Positions 9,701 to 17,891 are shown, numbered from the stretch's first letter. The stretch: DNA of 32,125 nucleotides from Micromonospora sp. 15K316 (GCF_004348525.1 NZ_SMKG01000048.1:1-32125); one strand, 5' to 3'. The notes: generated from the letters alone by a model not told the origin. Translations and numbers: made by a program.

Positions 9701-9729
9701 AGCCTAGCCAGCGCCGAAAAGCAGGGCAA
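9701..9729 (-). promoter_or_regulatory. Promoter for garA-ftsR
   Basis: TTGCCC (9729-9724) and TAGGCT (9706-9701) are separated by 17 bases on the minus strand, close to the housekeeping consensus. This gives a leader of about 140 bases for garA, which contains the hairpin at 9607-9634. Confidence 0.55.
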
Positions 9730-9770
9730 CCGGACGCGCGGACTCAACAAGCGCACCGGATCAAGCTCAC

Positions 9771-10151
9771 TCAGCTCTCGGTCAACTCGCGGTACGCGCC
9801 CGCAGTCAGCAGCCCGTCCACCGCCGTCGGATCATCCGGCGTGATCTCCACCAACCAACCCGCACCATACGGGTCAGTGTTGATCACCTCCGGGGTGTCG
9901 CCGAGCGCCTCGTTGCGCGCGGCCACCGTACCGCTCACCGGGGAGTAGATCTCCGACACACTCTTCGTCGACTCGATCTCACCCAGCGACTCACCGGCCG
10001 CCACCACCGCCCCCGGATCGGGCAGCTGGACAAACACGATGTCACCCAGCGCGTCCTGCGCGAAGTGCGTGATGCCGACCCGGACCACTCCGGTGCCGTC
10101 ACCCGCCACCCACTCGTGCTCGGCGGTGTATCGCAGATCCTCAGGAATCAC
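9771..10151 (-). CDS. gcvH: Glycine cleavage system H protein
   Basis: This lipoyl carrier shuttles the aminomethyl group between the P, T and L proteins. The 126-residue product has the expected domain (LRYTAEHEWV, GITHFAQDALGDIVFVQLP), and the lipoylated lysine is K63 in ESTKSVSEIYSP, close to K64 of E. coli. The start chosen is GTG 10151 (VIPEDLRYTAEHEW), with GAAGGA seven bases upstream. ATG 10166 and GTG 10184 are in frame but have no convincing ribosome site and would add residues unusual for the family. Its partner gcvP is at the left edge. Confidence 0.95.
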   Translation of the reverse strand: MIPEDLRYTAEHEWVAGDGTGVVRVGITHFAQDALGDIVFVQLPDPGAVVAAGESLGEIESTKSVSEIYSPVSGTVAARNEALGDTPEVINTDPYGAGWLVEITPDDPTAVDGLLTAGAYRELTES

Positions 10152-10207
10152 AGACGCGTCCTTCATCCATCGCGCCACGAGCACTCACCCGCGGCGGCCA
10201 CGCCCGG

Positions 10208-11140
10208 TCAGGAAACCGGACGGGCGTGTTCCAGCTTGATCGGCGCGTGCAGCGCCGAAACCTCGGCAGCCTCACGATCCTCAACGATCACGTTACCGCC
10301 GTCACCCTGGACCGACGCGACCACCCCACCAGGAATGTTCAACGCCGTACGCATCGTCGCCGGATCACCGATCACCGTGATCGTGAACGGACCCGTCAAC
10401 CGCCGCCCGTCCACCACCAACGAACCGCTCTCCCCGTCCAGGAAGTACGTCGACGCAATGATCCGAACCGACGCCCGATCCCCACCGGAGATCTGCATCG
10501 CCTCCCCACCCGCGCCCCGCAACTCCTGCACCGCGTCCAACACCCGCGTCGCGGAGATCGGCTTCGCCCCCGACTCGAAACGCACCGCCAGACCCGGCCC
10601 CGTCGCCGGCAACGTGCCCGCCAGGATCCCCAGCTCGTCCGCGCGCCGCGTCGCCTCGTCCAACGCGGCCTGCCGACCCTGCTCACCCGAGCGCAACTGA
10701 CGCTGACTCTCCTCCAGCCCGGCGATGTCCTGCCGCAACCGGTTCTCCCGAGCGTCCAGATCCGACAGGATCCGCACCAGGTCCTCCTGACGGGTCGCAC
10801 CCGCCGTCGGATCCGTCGACGTCGTCCGCAACTGCACCACCAGGGTGAACCCCAGCAACGCCAACAACGCGGCGATCATCACACTCGCCGTCGACAGCCG
10901 CGACCGCCCCGCAGCCGACGAAACCGCCGCACCGGCGCCCGACGACCCCGCCGCAGCGCCCTCAGCCGGCCGCACCTCGGCCTCGTCCCCCTCCGGCTCC
11001 TCCCGCGGAACCAGCGGACTCAACTCGTCCGGATCCGGCGCGTCCGGCCGGGGATCCGGCTCACCAGCCGGCCCCGCCGGACGCTCCGGATCAGCCGGCT
11101 TCGGCCAACCCGTACCCGTCTCGGTCTGCTCCTCGCTCAT
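10208..11140 (-). CDS. DUF881-family membrane-anchored protein (second copy)
   Basis: This 310-residue protein has a cytoplasmic Pro/Glu/Asp-rich N-terminus of about 80 residues, one membrane helix (ASVMIAALLALLGFTLVV), a coiled coil (RILSDLDARENRLRQDIAGL) and an extracytoplasmic DUF881 domain ending in GGNVIVEDREAAEVSA. Its Rv1825-like position is next to a small basic protein and another DUF881 protein. In mycobacteria and Streptomyces the family is linked to division or envelope assembly, but the mechanism is unknown. The ATG at 11140 starts 10 bases after the preceding stop. Confidence 0.9.
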   Translation of the reverse strand: MSEEQTETGTGWPKPADPERPAGPAGEPDPRPDAPDPDELSPLVPREEPEGDEAEVRPAEGAAAGSSGAGAAVSSAAGRSRLSTASVMIAALLALLGFTLVVQLRTTSTDPTAGATRQEDLVRILSDLDARENRLRQDIAGLEESQRQLRSGEQGRQAALDEATRRADELGILAGTLPATGPGLAVRFESGAKPISATRVLDAVQELRGAGGEAMQISGGDRASVRIIASTYFLDGESGSLVVDGRRLTGPFTITVIGDPATMRTALNIPGGVVASVQGDGGNVIVEDREAAEVSALHAPIKLEHARPVS

Positions 11141-11150
11141 CGCTTAGAAC

Positions 11151-11483
11151 CTACGCCCGGAACAGGTGCCGACGGATCGCCGCCACGTTCCCGAAAATTC
11201 GCACCCCGAGCACGACCACCACACCCGTGGACAACTGACCACCCACACCCAGCTGGTCACCCAGGTACACGATCAACGCCGCCACCAACACGTTCGAGAT
11301 GAACGACACCACGAACTGCTTGTCGTCGAAGATCCGGTCGAGCTTCGCCCGCACCCCACCGAAGACCGCGTCCAACGCGGCCACCACCGCGATCGGCAGG
11401 TAGGGCTGCAACGCCGCAGGCACACTGGGGTCGAGCCACACCCCGAGAACCACACCGGCGAGCAACGCCAGCACCGCGATCAT
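11151..11483 (-). CDS. Small basic protein (sbp, DUF1290) membrane protein
   Basis: This 110-residue protein has about three or four hydrophobic helices (IAVLALLAGVVLGVWL, YLPIAVVAALDAVFGGV, VSFISNVLVAALIVYLGDQL) and the conserved segment RAKLDRIFDDKQFV. It is the Rv1824 type and is nearly always found beside DUF881 genes. The ATG at 11483 overlaps the upstream stop by four bases (ATGA), and GGAGG precedes it, so translation is coupled. Confidence 0.93.
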   Translation of the reverse strand: MIAVLALLAGVVLGVWLDPSVPAALQPYLPIAVVAALDAVFGGVRAKLDRIFDDKQFVVSFISNVLVAALIVYLGDQLGVGGQLSTGVVVVLGVRIFGNVAAIRRHLFRA

Positions 11484-12412
11484 CGACCACCTCCGGAGGG
11501 GCTGGGAGACGTCCCTGAGCCGGTCGACCCGGGACTGGCGGACCGGTCACCCGACGGCGAGGCGCTCGGGCCGCCCGGTGGCTCCGCGTAGCGTAGCTGC
11601 GGCTCAGGAGCGGCCGGCAGAGTGAGGTCGTCGGCCTCGCGGACCCCGAACGACAGGCCCGTCTTCTCGGCCACCTCCCGCATCAACGCGGCGTTGCGGC
11701 TCTGCTCGAAGCGACGCTTCATCGACCCCGGCCCGATCGCCGACACCTCGTACGGCCCGGTCACCGGCCGGAAGTCCACCAGGATCGCCTCACCCGCCGA
11801 ACGGATCGTCGACGTCGCCGTCAACCGCTGCCCGTTGATCGAGACGGCCTCCGCGCCCGCGCTCCACAAAGCGTTCGCCACCCCCTGCAGATCGCTGTAG
11901 AGCACCCGCGGCGGACCCGCGCCCGCACCCGTCACCGCGTCCGCGTCCCCGGGCGCGTCCGCCAACCGGACCACCACCCCGTCACCGCGAACCCGGCCCA
12001 TCCCGGTACCCGCCTCCAGGTCACGCAGCCGCGCCGCGGCCGAACCGCTCAGCGCCGCATCCCGCTGCCGGCCGACCTCCTCCCGCAGCTCGTCGGCGCG
12101 CGCCGACAACTCGTCGGTCTCCCGCTCCCGCTCCTTGACCTGCGTCACCAGACCCGAACGCGCCTGGCTGCGCCCCGGCTCGTCCTCCAACGTCTGCCGA
12201 TAGGCCACCGCCAGCAGGAAACCGAGCACCACCAGCACCACGACGGTCACCGTGCGCGCCGAGCGGCTGTGCCACCTCGACGGCGGGTCGACCCGGCGCC
12301 GCGCGGCCGCGGCCGCGTACCCCGGCTCCAACGGATTGCGGAACAGCTCGGTCAGGAAGTCCGGCGCGTACACGCGGGTCGGACGTTCCCGGTCGTCCCG
12401 ACCGGCGCTCAC
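11480..12412 (-). CDS. DUF881-family membrane-anchored protein (first copy)
   Basis: This 310-residue protein has the Rv1823 layout: a basic cytoplasmic N-terminus, one membrane helix (TVTVVVLVVLGFLLAVAY), a coiled coil (ETDELSARADELREEVGRQR) and a DUF881 domain with YSDLQGVANALWSAGAEAVS and INGQRLTATSTIRSAGEAIL. The last 40 residues are a Ser/Pro/Gly-rich tail. The GTG at 12412 overlaps the stop of the pgsA2-like gene (GTGA). With the small basic protein and the second DUF881 gene it forms a tightly packed unit, probably one membrane complex. Confidence 0.92.
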   Translation of the reverse strand: MSAGRDDRERPTRVYAPDFLTELFRNPLEPGYAAAAARRRVDPPSRWHSRSARTVTVVVLVVLGFLLAVAYRQTLEDEPGRSQARSGLVTQVKERERETDELSARADELREEVGRQRDAALSGSAAARLRDLEAGTGMGRVRGDGVVVRLADAPGDADAVTGAGAGPPRVLYSDLQGVANALWSAGAEAVSINGQRLTATSTIRSAGEAILVDFRPVTGPYEVSAIGPGSMKRRFEQSRNAALMREVAEKTGLSFGVREADDLTLPAAPEPQLRYAEPPGGPSASPSGDRSASPGSTGSGTSPSPSGGGR

Positions 12413-13038
12413 GCCGCCGCCCCCGCGCCGCGCGCCGCCCGGACCAGCCGGGCGGCCTGGATCACATACATGGCGCCGGCCACCCAATACAGGACCAGGC
12501 CCCACCACGCGAGCCCCCAGCCGAGCGCGCCGGCCACGTCGGCGGCCCCGGGCACGGCGCCGGCGAGCAGCAGGGTCGGGAACGCGGCCAGCAGGATGAA
12601 CGTCGCCGTCTTACCCACGTAGTGCACCGGCGGTGGGCCGTACCCGAAGCGGCGCAGCACGCCCAGCGAACCGAGCAGCAGCAGCTCCCGCGCCAGCAGC
12701 GCGGCGGTGAACTGCCACGGCACGACCTCGCGGGCGGTGAACCCGGCCAGCGTGGCGAGGATGTAGAGCCGGTCGGCGAGCGGATCGAGCAGCTCCCCCA
12801 GCCGGCTCACCTGGCCCAGCCGCCGCGCCACCCAGCCGTCGACCCAGTCGGTGGTGCCGCCGACGGCGAGGACCACGAGCGCGGCCACGTCGGCGTGGGC
12901 ACCGAGCAGCAGGTAGAGGAAGACGGGTACGCCGATCAGCCGCAGGAAGCTGATCAGGTTGGGCACGGTGAGCACCCGTCCGGTGGCCGTGCCGCCGGAG
13001 GCTTCTGGTTGCCCTGCCTCAGCCGGCCGACGCGACAC
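12409..13038 (-). CDS. pgsA2: CDP-alcohol phosphatidyltransferase (PgsA2-like)
   Basis: This integral membrane enzyme of 209 residues moves a phosphatidyl group from CDP-diacylglycerol to an alcohol. The signature DG..AR...G...D...D is present: TTDWVDGWVARRLGQ, then GELLDPLADR. Some five or six hydrophobic helices follow. By position it corresponds to Rv1822 (pgsA2). Orthologues have been called phosphatidylglycerophosphate synthase or cardiolipin synthase, and the acceptor cannot be told from sequence. The start is GTG 13038, with AAGGAGG four bases upstream. It heads the DUF881 unit. Confidence 0.92.
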   Translation of the reverse strand: MSRRPAEAGQPEASGGTATGRVLTVPNLISFLRLIGVPVFLYLLLGAHADVAALVVLAVGGTTDWVDGWVARRLGQVSRLGELLDPLADRLYILATLAGFTAREVVPWQFTAALLARELLLLGSLGVLRRFGYGPPPVHYVGKTATFILLAAFPTLLLAGAVPGAADVAGALGWGLAWWGLVLYWVAGAMYVIQAARLVRAARGAGAAA

Positions 13039-13393
13039 CGAACCTCCTTAGCGACGCGCCTCGGCGCCCGACCGAGGTCGGGCCTTGCGGAGGACGTACG
13101 CGTTGTCGGGCCGGCCACCGCCGGCGCCCTCTGCCGGCCCCGCCGAACGGGGCCTTCGCCTGAAGTCGGCCCGCGATCGATGATCGCGGGCCGAGTGAGT
13201 TGCGCTGCCACTATATCGGGCTGCTCGCCCGGTCCGTCCGCCCTGACTGCTGGTGCTTCGGTTGCTTTTCGGGGTGCGACGTGTCACTACCCGTAAAGCG
13301 TCCTAGGACACTAGGGGTGGAGCGAGCCGAACCCATTGGTGGGAGTCGGATCGCGTTCGACGTTTGAGCGGGCACCGGCTCGCCGCTGAGGGC
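13039..13393 (-). other. Structured leader / intergenic region upstream of pgsA2
   Basis: About 355 bases with no supportable gene between the MarR gene and the pgsA2-like gene, both on the minus strand. It contains three clean inverted repeats: 13168-13192 (perfect 11-bp arms, 3-base loop), 13136-13154 (7-bp arms, 5-base loop) and 13066-13083 (7-bp arms, 4-base loop). None is followed by a T-tract. A TATAGT hexamer on the minus strand at about 13216-13211 could be a -10 element placing all three in the leader. Confidence 0.5.
13168..13192. repeat. Perfect 11-bp inverted repeat upstream of pgsA2
   Basis: GGCCCGCGATC, loop GAT, GATCGCGGGCC. It lies 130 bases upstream of the pgsA2 start and about 200 bases downstream of the MarR gene. 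It could be a leader hairpin, an I-shaped terminator without U-tract, or an operator. Confidence 0.75.
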
Positions 13394-13861
13394 TCAGGCC
13401 GTCCGTACCGCCGGATCCTGCTGCTCGTCCGCCTCCAGCACCGCGGCCTGCTCGAAGGCCAGGAGACCGAGCAGCAGCTCGCTCTGGGCCCGGGCCGGCA
13501 TCCGGTCGAGCACCGCCTGCACCGCCCGGTGCCGCCGCGCGGTCAGCTCGCGCAGGACCTCCTCCCCCGCGGCGGTGGGCAGCAGGCGCACCTCGCGGCG
13601 GTCCCGAGGGTCCGCCGCCCGGCGGAGCAGCCCGGTGGCCTCCAACCGGTCACAGAGGCGGCTCGCCGACGACGGCACCACATCCAGCAGCTCGGCGAGG
13701 CGGTTGACGTTCGTCTCCGACCGGGCGCAGATCAGCGACAGCACCCGCAACTGCGTCGGCGAGACCGACACCTGGTGCCGGGACCCGGCGGCGTCCAGCA
13801 CGTTGACGAGCGCTTCGGCGGCCGCGTCGATCGCCGCGGCGAGATTCGGAGGTCGTTCCAT
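13394..13861 (-). CDS. MarR-family transcriptional regulator
   Basis: This 155-residue winged-helix regulator has QLRVLSLICARSETNVNRLA, then ELLDVVPSSASRLCDRLEAT and GLLRRAADPRDRREVRLLPT, a MarR DNA-binding core with the wing DPRDRREV. The start is ATG 13861, with AGGGGA upstream. It begins 52 bases after the stop of the SpoIIE-type phosphatase on the same strand, so the two may be co-transcribed. No ligand or target can be inferred. Confidence 0.9.
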   Translation of the reverse strand: MERPPNLAAAIDAAAEALVNVLDAAGSRHQVSVSPTQLRVLSLICARSETNVNRLAELLDVVPSSASRLCDRLEATGLLRRAADPRDRREVRLLPTAAGEEVLRELTARRHRAVQAVLDRMPARAQSELLLGLLAFEQAAVLEADEQQDPAVRTA

Positions 13862-13913
13862 CCGATGTCCCCTGCCATCGTCCCGCTCGCGGCCCGGCCG
13901 CGGCGACGGTGCC

Positions 13914-15086
13914 TCATCCGGCGTCCCGGCCGCGGACACCGTGCCAGTCCAGGCAGACCACGACGGCGTCGTCGCGCAGATCGGTGTCCACGTGGTAGGC
14001 GTGCAGTTCGCGCATCACCGTACCAACTGCCTCGGCCGCCGGCTGCAACCGCGTGGAGCGCATCGCCCGCGCCATCGCCCGCTCGCCGTACGGTTCGCCG
14101 CCGGTCGGCCTGGCCGCCCAGACACCGTCGCTGACCACGAAGAGGCGGTCACCCGGCAGCAGCGCGAACTCCTGCAGGTCGTAGCGGGCCTCGGCGAACA
14201 TGCCCAGCGGCAGCTGCTGGTCCAGCGCGATCGGCTCCACCGTGCCGCCACGCAGCCGCAGCACGTGCGGCGAGCCGGCGTCCACCGCCCGCACCCGGCC
14301 CGTCGCCGCGTCGAGTTCGAGCAGGAGGGTCGACACGTACCGCCGGCCGCGGTGCTGGTAGTGCAACGTGTCCGAGGCGAGCTCGGCCTGCTCGACCAGG
14401 CCGCCTCCCGAGCGGCGGGCGTTGCGCATCGCGTTGACAGTGGTCACGGTCAACAGCGACGCGGCGAGCCCCGTGCCGTCGCCGTTGAGCACCGTGACGG
14501 TCAACCGGTCGTCGTCCAGGGACCAGTCGAAGTGGTCACCGCCCACGGTGTACGCGGGCTCGAGCTGCCCGGCGAGGTGGAACGCGCGGTGCGTGACGCT
14601 GCGCCCGGGCAGCAGCTCCCACTGCAGCTCCGCCGCCATGCTCAGCCGTTCCCGTCGGCGTGCCCGTCGATAGCGGTCCGTCTCCCGGTCGGCGGCGCGC
14701 ATCGCCACCGCCAGCGCGCCGGCGATGTCGACGGCCTGCTCCTCGACCTCCGGGCCCGGCGCCTCGGGCAGCTCGATCATGAGAACTCCCACCCGGTCCC
14801 CCCAGACCGACATCGGCAGGAACATCCGGCACCGTCCGTCGTCGGTCGCGACGCGGACCGGCCGCTGGCTGCTGAAGCAGCGCCGCACCGCCGCCTCGCC
14901 GGCGAGGGGCGACGCGAGCTCCGGGTCGAGCACCGGCCAGAGTCCGTTGATCCGGTAGTCGGCGACGAGCACCTCGGTACGGCCGGCTCCCAGCACGGAC
15001 CGGATCGCGCGGTCGGCGGCCTCCACCAACTGGTCCGGCGGGGCCGCCCGCAGGGCGCGTGACACCGGATCAGGGCCGTGCACCAT
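13914..15086 (-). CDS. SpoIIE/RsbU-type PP2C phosphatase with N-terminal sensor-like domain
   Basis: This family dephosphorylates anti-sigma-factor antagonists in stress-sigma switches. The 390-residue protein has a GAF-like N-terminal half (VLVADYRINGLWPVLDPELA, GVLMIELPEAPG) and a PP2C half with GGDHFDW, VSDGVW and LRDDAVVVCLD. The usual D-V-x-G-H-G motif reads NGDGTG, so one metal-binding Asp appears replaced by Asn with an Asp two residues later; activity may be altered. The start is ATG 15086, with GGAGGA six bases upstream; a -10-like TATGAT is at 15127-15122. No antagonist or anti-sigma gene is adjacent. Confidence 0.9.
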   Translation of the reverse strand: MVHGPDPVSRALRAAPPDQLVEAADRAIRSVLGAGRTEVLVADYRINGLWPVLDPELASPLAGEAAVRRCFSSQRPVRVATDDGRCRMFLPMSVWGDRVGVLMIELPEAPGPEVEEQAVDIAGALAVAMRAADRETDRYRRARRRERLSMAAELQWELLPGRSVTHRAFHLAGQLEPAYTVGGDHFDWSLDDDRLTVTVLNGDGTGLAASLLTVTTVNAMRNARRSGGGLVEQAELASDTLHYQHRGRRYVSTLLLELDAATGRVRAVDAGSPHVLRLRGGTVEPIALDQQLPLGMFAEARYDLQEFALLPGDRLFVVSDGVWAARPTGGEPYGERAMARAMRSTRLQPAAEAVGTVMRELHAYHVDTDLRDDAVVVCLDWHGVRGRDAG

Positions 15087-15121
15087 CGTTGTTCCTCCGG
15101 AAAATTTGCTATGGGGCAAGC

Positions 15122-15127
15122 ATCATA
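15122..15127 (-). promoter_or_regulatory. Candidate -10 element of the SpoIIE-type phosphatase gene
   Basis: TATGAT reads on the minus strand about 36 bases upstream of the ATG. The -35 region is GC-rich (GCCCGG at 17 bases) and unlike the consensus, so an alternative sigma factor is possible. Confidence 0.35.
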
Positions 15128-15184
15128 CGGAGAGCCCACAGCGGCCGGGCGGCACGGCGGCCCATCCCGGCGAGGGGAACGTCC

Positions 15185-15931
15185 TCAGTGGTCCCCGCGT
15201 ACCGCGACGGCGCCGTAGAAGGCGTCGGGAACCGGCGGCGGCTCGCCCTCGGCCCGCCAGTGACCGACCGGGACGACACCGTCCTCGGTGGGCGTCCAGC
15301 GGCCGAGCAGGGCGGGGAACTGCGCGGGCGGACGCATCCGGAACGCCGGGCCCATCATGGCCAGCGCCTCCGGGTGGCCGGCCAGCTCCTCGCTGTCGAA
15401 GTCGACGGCCAGGCAACTGCCCGGCGCCGCAGCGGTGTAGAGCTCGTCGAGCGTGCGGGCCAACGTCTCGTCGTCGAGGAACGCGGCGAGACCGAGGAAC
15501 ACCACGCCCACCGGCCTCCTCCCCCACCCCGGCACGAACCGGTGCAGTTGCGCCGGATCTATCGTGCCGATGTCGGTGGCGTCGCCGTAGCCGTAACCGG
15601 CCCGGTCGCTGCCGGCGAGGATGCGCTGGCCCAGCCGGACGGTGACCGGGTCGACGTCGGTGTAGAGGACAGTGGCCTCGGGCGCCACCTCGTGCACGTT
15701 GCCCATGGTGGGCACGCCGGCGCCGAACACCAGGAACCCGTCCACACCGCGCGCGGCGATCGCCCGCACGGCGCGGCCGAGGAAGGCCCGCAGCTCCCGG
15801 AAGATCGGCGCGCACGGCCCGTATGCCTGCTCGAAGGCGCGCGCCGCGGCCACGTCGACCGGGAAGTGGTGGTCCCCGCCGAGCCAAAAGTCGATCATGC
15901 GCCCGGTGCTCGGCTGATCGGGTTCAACCAT
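15185..15931 (-). CDS. SAM-dependent methyltransferase-like protein (DUF574 / Methyltransf_19)
   Basis: This 248-residue protein opens with PSTGRMIDFWLGGDHHFPVD, the hallmark of this large actinobacterial family, and has FLVFGAGVPTMGNVHEVAPE (SAM-site region), YTDVDPVTV and FLGLAAFLDDE. Many genomes carry dozens of paralogues with no known substrate. The typical GxGxPT motif reads GAGVPT. The start is ATG 15931, preceded by GGGAGGGAG. It is divergent from the universal stress protein gene, with 114 bases between them. Confidence 0.9.
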   Translation of the reverse strand: MVEPDQPSTGRMIDFWLGGDHHFPVDVAAARAFEQAYGPCAPIFRELRAFLGRAVRAIAARGVDGFLVFGAGVPTMGNVHEVAPEATVLYTDVDPVTVRLGQRILAGSDRAGYGYGDATDIGTIDPAQLHRFVPGWGRRPVGVVFLGLAAFLDDETLARTLDELYTAAAPGSCLAVDFDSEELAGHPEALAMMGPAFRMRPPAQFPALLGRWTPTEDGVVPVGHWRAEGEPPPVPDAFYGAVAVRGDH

Positions 15932-16045
15932 CGATGACGCTCCCTCCCCGGCGGTCGTCGCCAGCGTACCGACCGGGCGTCGTACGCGGTATCGCTCCGC
16001 CGCCACCACGCCGGCCGGAATACTGGCCGCAGGGGCGGGAGGTGC

Positions 16046-16930
16046 ATGGTGAACTCGTCGGACGGCGCGGCCGTCGTCGTCGGCGTGGACGGCTCGGAAC
16101 CGGCGCTGCGCGCCGTGCGCCTCGCCGCGACGGAGGCAGCCCGCCGGCGGCGACCGCTGCGGGTGGTTCACGGATTCATCTGGCCGCTGCTGCACGTACC
16201 GCTCACCGCGCCGGCCGGCGCCCCGCCCGGCGGCGGGCTGCGCGAGCAGGCGGAGCGAATCGTCGCGGCCGCGGTCGCCGAGGCCGAGACGGCCGCGCCG
16301 GGCGTACGGGTCTCCGGCGAGATCATCGACGGCGAGGCCGCGGCGGTGCTGCTCGGCGAGACCACCACCGCCGCGATGATCGTTCTCGGCGACCGTGGGC
16401 TCGGCGGGTTCTCCGCCCTGGTGGTGGGCTCGGTGGCGATCCAGGTCGCCTCGTACGCCGACTGTCCGGTGTTGGTGGCGCGCGGCGAACTGCGCACCGG
16501 AGGGCCGGTGGTGGTCGGAGTGGACGGTTCCGAGCTCTCCACGCTCGCGCTCGGCTTCGCCGCCGACGCCGCCGCCGCCCGGGAGACCGACCTGGTGGCG
16601 TTGCACGCCTACCGGCACCCCACCTCCACCGGCCCCGGCGACATGCAGCCTCTCGTGTACGACGAGGGGCTGCTCCACGGCGAGCAGGAACAGGTGCTCG
16701 CCGAGTCGACCGCCGGGCTCGGCGAGCGATACCCGCGGCTGCGTGTCACCCGGCGGGCGGTACGTGCCCGTCCCGGCCGGGCGCTCACCGACGCCTCCCG
16801 AACCGCCCAGTTGGTGGTGGTCGGTGGGAAGGGGCGCGGCGAGTTCACCGGGTTGCTGCTGGGGTCGGTGAGCCAGTCGGTGCTGCACCACGCGGACTGC
16901 CCCGTCGCCGTGGTACGCGGCCCGCGCTGA
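16046..16930 (+). CDS. Universal stress protein with two UspA domains
   Basis: The 294 residues form two tandem Usp domains (about 8-146 and 152-292). Each starts with VVVGVDGSE and each has an ATP-binding G-x2-G-x9-GS motif (GDRGLGGFSALVVGS; GGKGRGEFTGLLLGS), so both should bind nucleotide. Such tandem proteins are usually induced by hypoxia or stationary phase in actinobacteria. ATG 16046 has GGGAGG only three bases away; GTG 16049 gives better spacing, so the real start may be one codon later. Confidence 0.93.
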   Translation: MVNSSDGAAVVVGVDGSEPALRAVRLAATEAARRRRPLRVVHGFIWPLLHVPLTAPAGAPPGGGLREQAERIVAAAVAEAETAAPGVRVSGEIIDGEAAAVLLGETTTAAMIVLGDRGLGGFSALVVGSVAIQVASYADCPVLVARGELRTGGPVVVGVDGSELSTLALGFAADAAAARETDLVALHAYRHPTSTGPGDMQPLVYDEGLLHGEQEQVLAESTAGLGERYPRLRVTRRAVRARPGRALTDASRTAQLVVVGGKGRGEFTGLLLGSVSQSVLHHADCPVAVVRGPR

Positions 16931-17001
16931 GCGCGGTTGCCGGCGGCGGCAACGGGTAAGCGTCGCGGAGCCATCGGCGACAGCGACCGGAGGAGGCAGT
17001 G

Positions 17002-17214
17002 ATGCCAGGACCACGGCCGGGCAGTAACGCATACGACAAGCAGCGCGCGCGCATCCGCAACGCGATCGACAACTCCGGGCGGCGCACGTCCGACGGGCGG
17101 GCGGACGAGGTCGCGAACCGGATCCTCCAGGAGGACCGGGGCCAGCGTGGGGTCATCCGCGGCGAGCGGGTCTACGGCCCCAAGGGCGAGCGTGAACCGG
17201 GCGACCCGAAGTGA
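17002..17214 (+). CDS. Small conserved-looking hydrophilic protein
   Basis: This 70-residue, strongly charged protein (NAYDKQRARIRNAIDNSGRR, then DGRADEVANRILQEDRG) has no membrane segment and no domain I recognise. Its layout resembles the short basic actinobacterial proteins loosely labelled plasmid stabilisation, but I would not assign a function. The ATG at 17002 follows GGAGGAGG with five bases between; a GTG one codon earlier is also in frame. The stop overlaps the next start by four bases (GTGA), so the two are coupled. Confidence 0.8.
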   Translation: MPGPRPGSNAYDKQRARIRNAIDNSGRRTSDGRADEVANRILQEDRGQRGVIRGERVYGPKGEREPGDPK

Positions 17215-17675
17215 GGACGAGCGAGCTGACCGACGGCGCCATCGCCGGCGCCGTCGGCAGCACCGCGCTGAACGTGGTGACCTATCTCGACATGGCCCTG
17301 CGCGGCCGGCCGGCGAGCAGCACGCCGGAGCAGGTGGTGGACCGGGTGGCGGGCGCCGCCCACCTCAGCCTGGGACCGCAGGACCTGGCGGCCAACCGCC
17401 GGGCCGGGCTCGGGCCCCTGCTCGGCTACGCCACGGGCATCGGCGCGGGCATCGGTTTCGCGCTGCTGACCCGGGGCCGCCGCACGTCCCTCACCTGGGC
17501 CAGCGGTCTGCTCGGTGCCGGCGTGATGGCCATGACGGACGGATCGATGACGGTCCTGAAGGTGACCGACCCGCGCACCTGGCGGCGCTCCGACTGGCTC
17601 TCCGACATCATTCCGCACCTGGCGTACGGGTTGGCGGCCGCAGCCACCTGGAACCGGCTGCGACCGCCCTCGTAG
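17211..17675 (+). CDS. Small integral membrane protein of unknown function
   Basis: The 154 residues have three or four hydrophobic segments (AIAGAVGSTALNVVTYLDMA, LLGYATGIGAGIGFALL, WASGLLGAGVMAMTDG, IIPHLAYGLAAAATW). The pattern recalls YagU/DUF1440-type membrane proteins, but I am not sure of this. The GTG at 17211 overlaps the stop of the small upstream gene. It converges on the next gene with nine bases between the stops. Confidence 0.8.
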   Translation: MRTSELTDGAIAGAVGSTALNVVTYLDMALRGRPASSTPEQVVDRVAGAAHLSLGPQDLAANRRAGLGPLLGYATGIGAGIGFALLTRGRRTSLTWASGLLGAGVMAMTDGSMTVLKVTDPRTWRRSDWLSDIIPHLAYGLAAAATWNRLRPPS

Positions 17676-17684
17676 CCCGAGCGG

Positions 17685-17891
17685 TCAGCCCTTGGCGTCG
17701 CTCTCGTCCTCGGCCAGCGGCTCGCCTGCCGGCCCGTACGGCGAGACCTGCCCCTTGGGAACCGGCCGGCCCTGGTCACCGCGGGACGACCCGCGGTTGA
17801 GCGGGTGGCCGGTCGGCTTCGGGCCCTTGCTGTACTGGCTGGTCGCGCCCTTGTCGTTGCGGCGCAACTCCTCCTGCTGCGGATTGACCAC
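17685..17891 (-). CDS. Small hydrophilic hypothetical protein
   Basis: This 68-residue protein (VVNPQQEELRRNDKGATSQY, with a Pro/Gly-rich middle and acidic end) shows no membrane segment or known domain and looks largely disordered. The start is GTG 17891, with GAAGGAG six bases upstream, which is what makes the gene credible. It is divergent from the HhH-GPD gene. Confidence 0.68.
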   Translation of the reverse strand: MVNPQQEELRRNDKGATSQYSKGPKPTGHPLNRGSSRGDQGRPVPKGQVSPYGPAGEPLAEDESDAKG

